Both the position numbers and the translations under genes were made by a program. From NCBI GenBank assembly GCA_040275305.1, contig JBEOJY010000010.1, forward strand, positions 79,560-143,559: a stretch of DNA of 64,000 nt, read 5' to 3'. The notes beneath the pieces are model-generated. The model did not search any database and had not been told where the DNA came from. It saw nothing but the letters and a program-made list of their open reading frames with translations. Of the stretch, positions 59,955 through 64,000 are shown one piece after another; position 1 is the first letter of the stretch, and each line of letters starts with the position of its first letter. This DNA is from JBEOJY01 sp040275305. GTDB taxonomy: Bacteria; Pseudomonadota; Alphaproteobacteria; UBA9219.

Positions 59955-61703
59955 TTACTCCTTCCTAAAAGGATACCAGTGGCGATCACCGCTAGACACC
60001 CATTTCCCCTCCGAATTCAACTCTTGAATATGGAAATGAGGCTCATCGTGTGGAGAATAATTATTGATATCGAATCTTATTTTCTTGTCGCCTTTCATCA
60101 TGATGAGATCCCCCGCATCGTTTCTGAACGTCCTATCCGGTTTTCCCCCAAAAAAATCTTCAATCGCTTGGGCTGCGTTTCCTATCTTGTCATCAACTGC
60201 CTCTCTTGCCAACGATCCCAGAAGCGTTCTCGCAACGGCGGAAACGCCGCCTGCGGTCAAGGAAGCCAATGAAGTCAGCAAGACTTCCACAGGATAAACC
60301 GGATTGATCGGCGGATCGTGGATACCATAATCCTCTTCGCTACCGCCGTCGCTGCCTGACCCCCCGCCCCCGCTCGTCCACTGCCCACCGTCGGAATCCC
60401 CCGCCGGAACGCGTGGCTGGTCGGGGTTGTATTTGCGGGAGGAAGCCCGCGCATGTTTTAAATCCTCGCCGTCCCCGCCAGCGATCGGCCCATACCCCGC
60501 CGCCTCGCGCTTTTCGTTGCGCGTCAGGAACCCCGCCGCGTCAATCCGGCTCCATTGCGCCTCGCGCCGCGCCGCCAAAGCGCTGATGTCGTCGGGATCA
60601 TAATCAAGCTCCAGCCCCGCCCCGAACATCGGCGCAAGCCAGTGGTCGAACCCCGCGATCACCCGCGTCAACAAAGGCAACGCCGTCTCTTCATAGAAGG
60701 CAAGCCGCGCCTGCTCCATATTCGCGTAAGTCTGCGAATCCGGAATCCCCACCATCTGCGCGGGCACGCCGAACGCAAGGGCGATATCCCGCGCCGCCGC
60801 GTTCCTTCCTGCGAGCCAGTCCATGTCGCGCGGCGACAGGCTCATCTCGCGCCACTCAAGCCCGCCTTCAAGAAGCAACGGACGGCCCGCATTGCGGCTT
60901 CCCTGATACATCTGGGAAAGCTCTTCCTTCAGCCTGCGCACCTGATCGTCCGTCAACGTCGCAGGCCCGTCTTTGGGCGCATAGACCAAAGCCCCCGATG
61001 GCCGCGCCCCATGGTTAAGCAGGGACTGGTTCCACGCGCCCGCCGCGTTGTGCTGATCGATCGACAGCAAAGCTGCTTCCATCGGCGCCAACCCATACCA
61101 GTCGTCGAGCGGATGAAAACATTTGAGATGCAAAATCGCGCTCTCGCCCGTCACCGGATCGGCAGGCCATGTGGTCGCCTGCCCATTCACATTGTAGCGA
61201 TAGCCCTGCGGCAAACCCGTCGCCCCCGGAATCACCTGCATCCGATCAGGCCTCAGCGCATAAAGCTCAACCGGCTTCGCGCCGTCGCGCGGACGCACCG
61301 CCTCGACATAGGCGTTGCCGGAAATCTGAAGATGCGCATAGACGGTTTCCAGAAAGCTCACCCCGTCCTGCGTCGGATTCGGATGCCGCAGGAGATCAAG
61401 CAAAGGATGCCGCTCCAGCTCCGCCCCGCGCGCGTCGTAAAGCAGCCACGGCACCGAAGCGCACGCCGTCGCGATCTGCGTCACGCAGCGATAGGCAATG
61501 ACGTTCTTGCGAAACCCCTCCTCCGCCAGCCCCGCATAGTTCCGCGAGGTCCAGCGCGGCTGCCCCACCCCGCTCCACGCGATCATCGGCCCCGCCGCGC
61601 TCATCTTCGCCGCAAGATGTGGCGGGAAAGAGGACGCGCCGCCTCTTCCTCCGGCTCCGTCTTTTGAACGCAGCCAAGGCTTCACGAGATCGGACAGTCT
61701 CAT
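59955..61703 (-). CDS. portal protein with C-terminal toxin-like domain
   Basis: 582-residue protein. Residues 1-415 are an HK97/GTA gp3 portal (IAYRCVTQIATACASVPWLLYDARGAELERHPLLDLLRHPNP; GNAYVEAVR; ALLSIDQHNAAGAWNQSLLNHGARPSGAL). At about 421 comes RKYNPDQPRVPAG, then a Gly/Ser linker (GGQWTSGGGGSG) and about 130 extra residues. That part has a helical region, then FRNDAGDLIMMKGDKKIRFDINN and PHFHIQELNSEGKWVSSGDRHWYPF, which resembles C-terminal domains of polymorphic toxins with an H-x-H centre. The portal call is strong; the toxin call is by analogy. Typical GTA portals stop at about 400-440 residues. Confidence 0.85.
   Translation of the reverse strand: MRLSDLVKPWLRSKDGAGGRGGASSFPPHLAAKMSAAGPMIAWSGVGQPRWTSRNYAGLAEEGFRKNVIAYRCVTQIATACASVPWLLYDARGAELERHPLLDLLRHPNPTQDGVSFLETVYAHLQISGNAYVEAVRPRDGAKPVELYALRPDRMQVIPGATGLPQGYRYNVNGQATTWPADPVTGESAILHLKCFHPLDDWYGLAPMEAALLSIDQHNAAGAWNQSLLNHGARPSGALVYAPKDGPATLTDDQVRRLKEELSQMYQGSRNAGRPLLLEGGLEWREMSLSPRDMDWLAGRNAAARDIALAFGVPAQMVGIPDSQTYANMEQARLAFYEETALPLLTRVIAGFDHWLAPMFGAGLELDYDPDDISALAARREAQWSRIDAAGFLTRNEKREAAGYGPIAGGDGEDLKHARASSRKYNPDQPRVPAGDSDGGQWTSGGGGSGSDGGSEEDYGIHDPPINPVYPVEVLLTSLASLTAGGVSAVARTLLGSLAREAVDDKIGNAAQAIEDFFGGKPDRTFRNDAGDLIMMKGDKKIRFDINNYSPHDEPHFHIQELNSEGKWVSSGDRHWYPFRKE
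60403..60437. repeat. 35-nt direct repeat, upstream copy inside the portal gene
   Basis: Codes for RKYNPDQPRVPAG at the junction of the portal core and the toxin-like extension. It differs from 59652-59686 at two positions. Homologous recombination between the copies would delete the cassette and leave a portal ending in PAGRF. Confidence 0.85.
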
Positions 61704-61824
61704 GGGAACTCCGGGTAAAGTTACGGTTAAGAAAAACGGCGCAACAGGCATTTACGCCATAAAACAACTCTGATAGAACATGCCTCGTTATTTATTCTCA
61801 ACAACAAGGTTTCATAAAAATAAA

Positions 61825-62082
61825 ATGAAATACTCTATTAACCACACATCATCAGGAAAATTTAACGCACACACAGAAGAAGGAACAGTGACGCCAGAAC
61901 AAGATATAACACTTACTTATAAGTACCCAGATGGAACAACATATACACACCACATCTTCCCAGACAACACCGTTGCGATCACAAGCAACAAAGGGCAAAG
62001 CAACAAATTTAACGCAGGAGACGGGTACTACAACATGATGAACGCCCGCGCCCTACACTTCGCCACGCGCAATCTTGGATAA
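61825..62082 (+). CDS. AT-rich small hypothetical ORF
   Basis: An 85-residue protein (start MKYSINHTSSGKF; an upstream ATG at 61780 would add 15). It is Asn/Thr/Tyr-rich and beta-type: EQDITLTYKYPDGTTYTHHIFPDNTVAITSNKG. It is on the strand opposite to the phage genes, between portal and large terminase, with GC far below the surroundings. No Shine-Dalgarno is clear. It could be a recently acquired small protein or non-coding AT-rich DNA. Confidence 0.4.
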   Translation: MKYSINHTSSGKFNAHTEEGTVTPEQDITLTYKYPDGTTYTHHIFPDNTVAITSNKGQSNKFNAGDGYYNMMNARALHFATRNLG

Positions 62083-62150
62083 AGGAACATCATCATGGTA
62101 ACGCCCAAACCGACTTCTGGGCATGAGCAGTCAAACATTCAAGAAAGGGC

Positions 62151-62267
62151 CGTCATTGCGAGGAGCCGCAGGCGACGTGGCAATCCAGAATTGTCAAGAA
62201 CTGCCCTCCGTGGCTCTGGGTTGCCGCGTCGATCCCCGCTTTTTGCGGGTATCTCCTCGCAATGACG
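62151..62267. repeat. R4 element core
   Basis: GTCATTGCGAGGAGCCGCAG to TCTCCTCGCAATGACGG. It lies between the AT-rich ORF and the large terminase stop. Confidence 0.75.
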
Positions 62268-62332
62268 GCCATTTCTTCGGCTATTGTCCATATTCCTACC
62301 AAGAACAGCTTGAGTGTTAAGTGATATTCCCC

Positions 62333-63613
62333 TTACAACACCCGCACCTTAGGTTCGCCCCGCGCCCGTTCGCTAAGCTCCGTCAACGCCCAAACAAGCG
62401 CGTCGACGCGATCAGGCGACGGGCCGCTGCGCAGAGCATTCGTGCCAGATAGCCTTGCCGTAAACCTGCACATCTGGTCTTCCAAAAGATCGAGCCTGCC
62501 GACATGCCGCACCCGCCCTTGCTCGTACAAAGCGGCAACCGGAATCGCGCGTTCGGCCTTGCCGCGCATCGCGCGAACAGGCTTGAACAGCACATGCGGC
62601 GCGGCTTGCCTCAATATCCGCTCGACCAGCTCGCCGCCCGCGTTCACCTCCGCCACTACCATCTGCGCGCGCATGTCCTGATATAACATCGCCGCGCGCT
62701 CGGCCCATGCGTCGGGCGTATAGCGCCCCGACCAATCGGCCAGCACGTAAAACATCCCGTCCGCGCCTCGCGCCGCCGCGATGATGCCCGTCTCGTCGGC
62801 CCCCTCGCCGCTCGACAAAGCCGGGTCAATCGCCACCACCGTCCGCACAAGCTCCGGAACGGTTTGCACGCGGCATCCATCGAGTTGTCCGCGCCGCCAC
62901 AACGCGTCCTCGCTGTCATCCAGCAATTCCGCCTCAAGCTCCTGCCTTCCCAGCCGCGTCCCGGCATAGCGATCTGTCAGATGCTCTAAAACGCGCGGCG
63001 CAAGATGCGCGGCGTTGTCGAAGGTGCGCCCCTTGGTCAGAAGCACGTCCTTGCCCTGTCGTTGAAAAAGCTCGCGGATCACGTCGGTATTCCTCGGAGT
63101 TGTTGTAATGATAACTTTCGGATCAGGCCCCAGCCGCAACCCGAACCACATCTGATCGAACGCCTCGCGGTCCGGCCACGCGCCAAGCTCGTCGCACCAC
63201 ACGCGATGATGTTGCGGACCGCGTAAACGATCCGGCCTGTCGGCGGAAAACAGCTTGATACGGCTGTCGTTGAACAAAATCATCTCGCCGAGGCTGCGGT
63301 TCCACTTCACGACGCAAGCGGGCGGTATCGCGCGAAGCAACCCGCTCTCGCCCTCGACGCAAGTATCCCGCGCGTCGGCATAGGTCGGCGCGACCACGCC
63401 GATCCGGACTCCCGGATTCCACAAAACGTAGTGCGCAATATCCTCCGCGCCCGTCCGCGTCTTGCCCCAGCCGCGCCCCGCCAAAATCAGCCAGATATGC
63501 CAGTCAAGCTCACTCGGCGGCGTCAGTTGCAAAGGCCGCGCGGTCTTGAGCCAACGCGCCCGGCTCGTGAACGCCAGCAGATTGGGCAACGGCAAGTTCG
63601 GCAAGCAGTCCAT
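62333..63613 (-). CDS. large terminase (GTA gp2-like)
   Basis: A 426-residue packaging motor. The Walker A-type loop is LAGRGWGKTRTGAE, Walker B is HRVWCDELGAW, and a T-T-T-P coupling motif occurs in VIITTTPRNT. The nuclease domain has acidic residues in VVAIDPALS, VVAEVNAGGE and SPDRVDALVWAL. The motifs needed for ATP hydrolysis and DNA cutting are present. It overlaps the small terminase by 104 bp, which is long but leaves the family's usual roughly 40 residues before Walker A. Confidence 0.93.
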   Translation of the reverse strand: MDCLPNLPLPNLLAFTSRARWLKTARPLQLTPPSELDWHIWLILAGRGWGKTRTGAEDIAHYVLWNPGVRIGVVAPTYADARDTCVEGESGLLRAIPPACVVKWNRSLGEMILFNDSRIKLFSADRPDRLRGPQHHRVWCDELGAWPDREAFDQMWFGLRLGPDPKVIITTTPRNTDVIRELFQRQGKDVLLTKGRTFDNAAHLAPRVLEHLTDRYAGTRLGRQELEAELLDDSEDALWRRGQLDGCRVQTVPELVRTVVAIDPALSSGEGADETGIIAAARGADGMFYVLADWSGRYTPDAWAERAAMLYQDMRAQMVVAEVNAGGELVERILRQAAPHVLFKPVRAMRGKAERAIPVAALYEQGRVRHVGRLDLLEDQMCRFTARLSGTNALRSGPSPDRVDALVWALTELSERARGEPKVRVL

Positions 63614-63812
63614 AGGCCTCCGTGAGCGCAGCCTGTCGCTCCTCGTCTTCGCGCCGCCTCGCTTCTTCGTCCTCTGGCGACGCGATCCGCTCCAGTAAAA
63701 TCTTGGCGGCTGCGATCCGCGCCGTGTCGCTCCCGCTGCCCAGCATCAGCTCGCGCAAAGTGTCGAGCACCTGCGCAAGCTCCGGATTGAAGCTGGCGGA
63801 TGAAGAAGCCAT
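63510..63812 (-). CDS. small terminase-like protein (GTA gp1-like)
   Basis: A 100-residue protein from MASSSASFNPEL. A helical core (LDTLRELMLGSGSDTARIAAAKILLERI, then EEARRREDEERQAALTEAYGLLAELAVAQ) resembles the coiled-coil DNA-recognition subunit at the start of GTA clusters. The long overlap with terL is unusual. Assignment rests mostly on position. Confidence 0.65.
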   Translation of the reverse strand: MASSSASFNPELAQVLDTLRELMLGSGSDTARIAAAKILLERIASPEDEEARRREDEERQAALTEAYGLLAELAVAQSAGVHEPGALAQDRAAFATDAAE

Positions 63813-63940
63813 GGTCGCTGTTTCAAGGTTGATGAGTGTTGGTTCAGGACTTGTTATCAAGGACAACCAAGCCAATTGATACCTGATTTGTAACTGCCAA
63901 GCCGCGTGAGAGGCGTAAAGACAAACGTTGAAAACAGCGC

Positions 63941-64000
63941 CGTCTTTGCGAGCCCCCTCTTGGGGGCGACCTGTCCGCCATAGTTGCGTAGCAACGACGG
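63941..64000. repeat. R4 element, cut by the window edge
   Basis: CGTCTTTGCGAGCCCCCTCT through TAGTTGCGTAGCAACGACGG. With its left flank (from about 63890) it is nearly identical to the copy at 56180-56290. Confidence 0.7.

Noticed and set aside
60555..61667. 370-codon plus-strand frame opposite the portal gene
   Set aside because: Arg/His/Pro-rich shadow of the portal frame; no motif.
43717..63812. complete inducible prophage
   Set aside because: No integrase, repressor, replication gene or attachment site is visible, and gene content and order follow GTA clusters; the tail tube genes are missing.
53023..63941. multiple similar repeats taken as a possible CRISPR array
   Set aside because: The repeats are palindromic elements of more than 100 bp, spaced by kilobases with genes between. 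There are no short regular spacers and no cas genes.

Overview
The window is a stretch of an alphaproteobacterial chromosome. The order is not resolvable from sequence alone. Support for the class: the block trcR-like (DUF1013) / DUF1192 / quinone oxidoreductase / rppH / divergent polysaccharide deacetylase / ctpA / envC, an NADP malic enzyme fused to a phosphotransacetylase-like domain, a lone VPLPA-CTERM protein, and a gene transfer agent (GTA)-like head-tail cluster with DUF3168, DUF2460 and DUF2163 proteins. No rRNA, tRNA, CRISPR, integrase or transposase gene was recognised.

Layout. 0-43.7 kb is housekeeping DNA on both strands: tadA, purA, maeB, a hybrid histidine kinase with a REC-EAL protein, purD, mnmA, rdgB, rph, a ubiquinone-type hydroxylase, an MscS channel, fumC, the trcR-to-envC block, gloB, kdsB and pheA. 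Three accessory insertions interrupt it: a tandem pair of unknown paralogues (26.2-28.1 kb), a hipBA module splitting ctpA from envC (35.8-37.5 kb), and a toxin-antitoxin-like operon between kdsB and pheA (40.8-42.2 kb).

43.7-63.8 kb is a minus-strand GTA/prophage-like cluster. Read in transcription order it has small and large terminase, portal, protease, major capsid, connector, stopper and tail terminator. A gap follows where the tail tube and chaperone genes should be, then a short tape-measure-position ORF, distal tail, hub, NlpC/P60 peptidase, a 1170-residue tail protein, a DUF2793 protein, and a lysis cassette (endolysin, holin-like, Rz-like, Rz1-like). Two features stand out. First, the portal carries a toxin-like C-terminal domain followed by a small immunity-like gene, and a 35-nt direct repeat brackets this cassette; the downstream copy keeps a plausible original portal terminus. 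Second, the missing tail tube genes are replaced by three plus-strand genes of unknown function that share a short motif.

The intergenic DNA is heavily colonised by small non-coding repeats. At least two families have MITE-like terminal inverted repeats of about 20-26 bp around exchangeable inner palindromes. One palindrome has inserted in frame into a lysis lipoprotein. A strongly folded segment upstream of purA is a candidate structured RNA.
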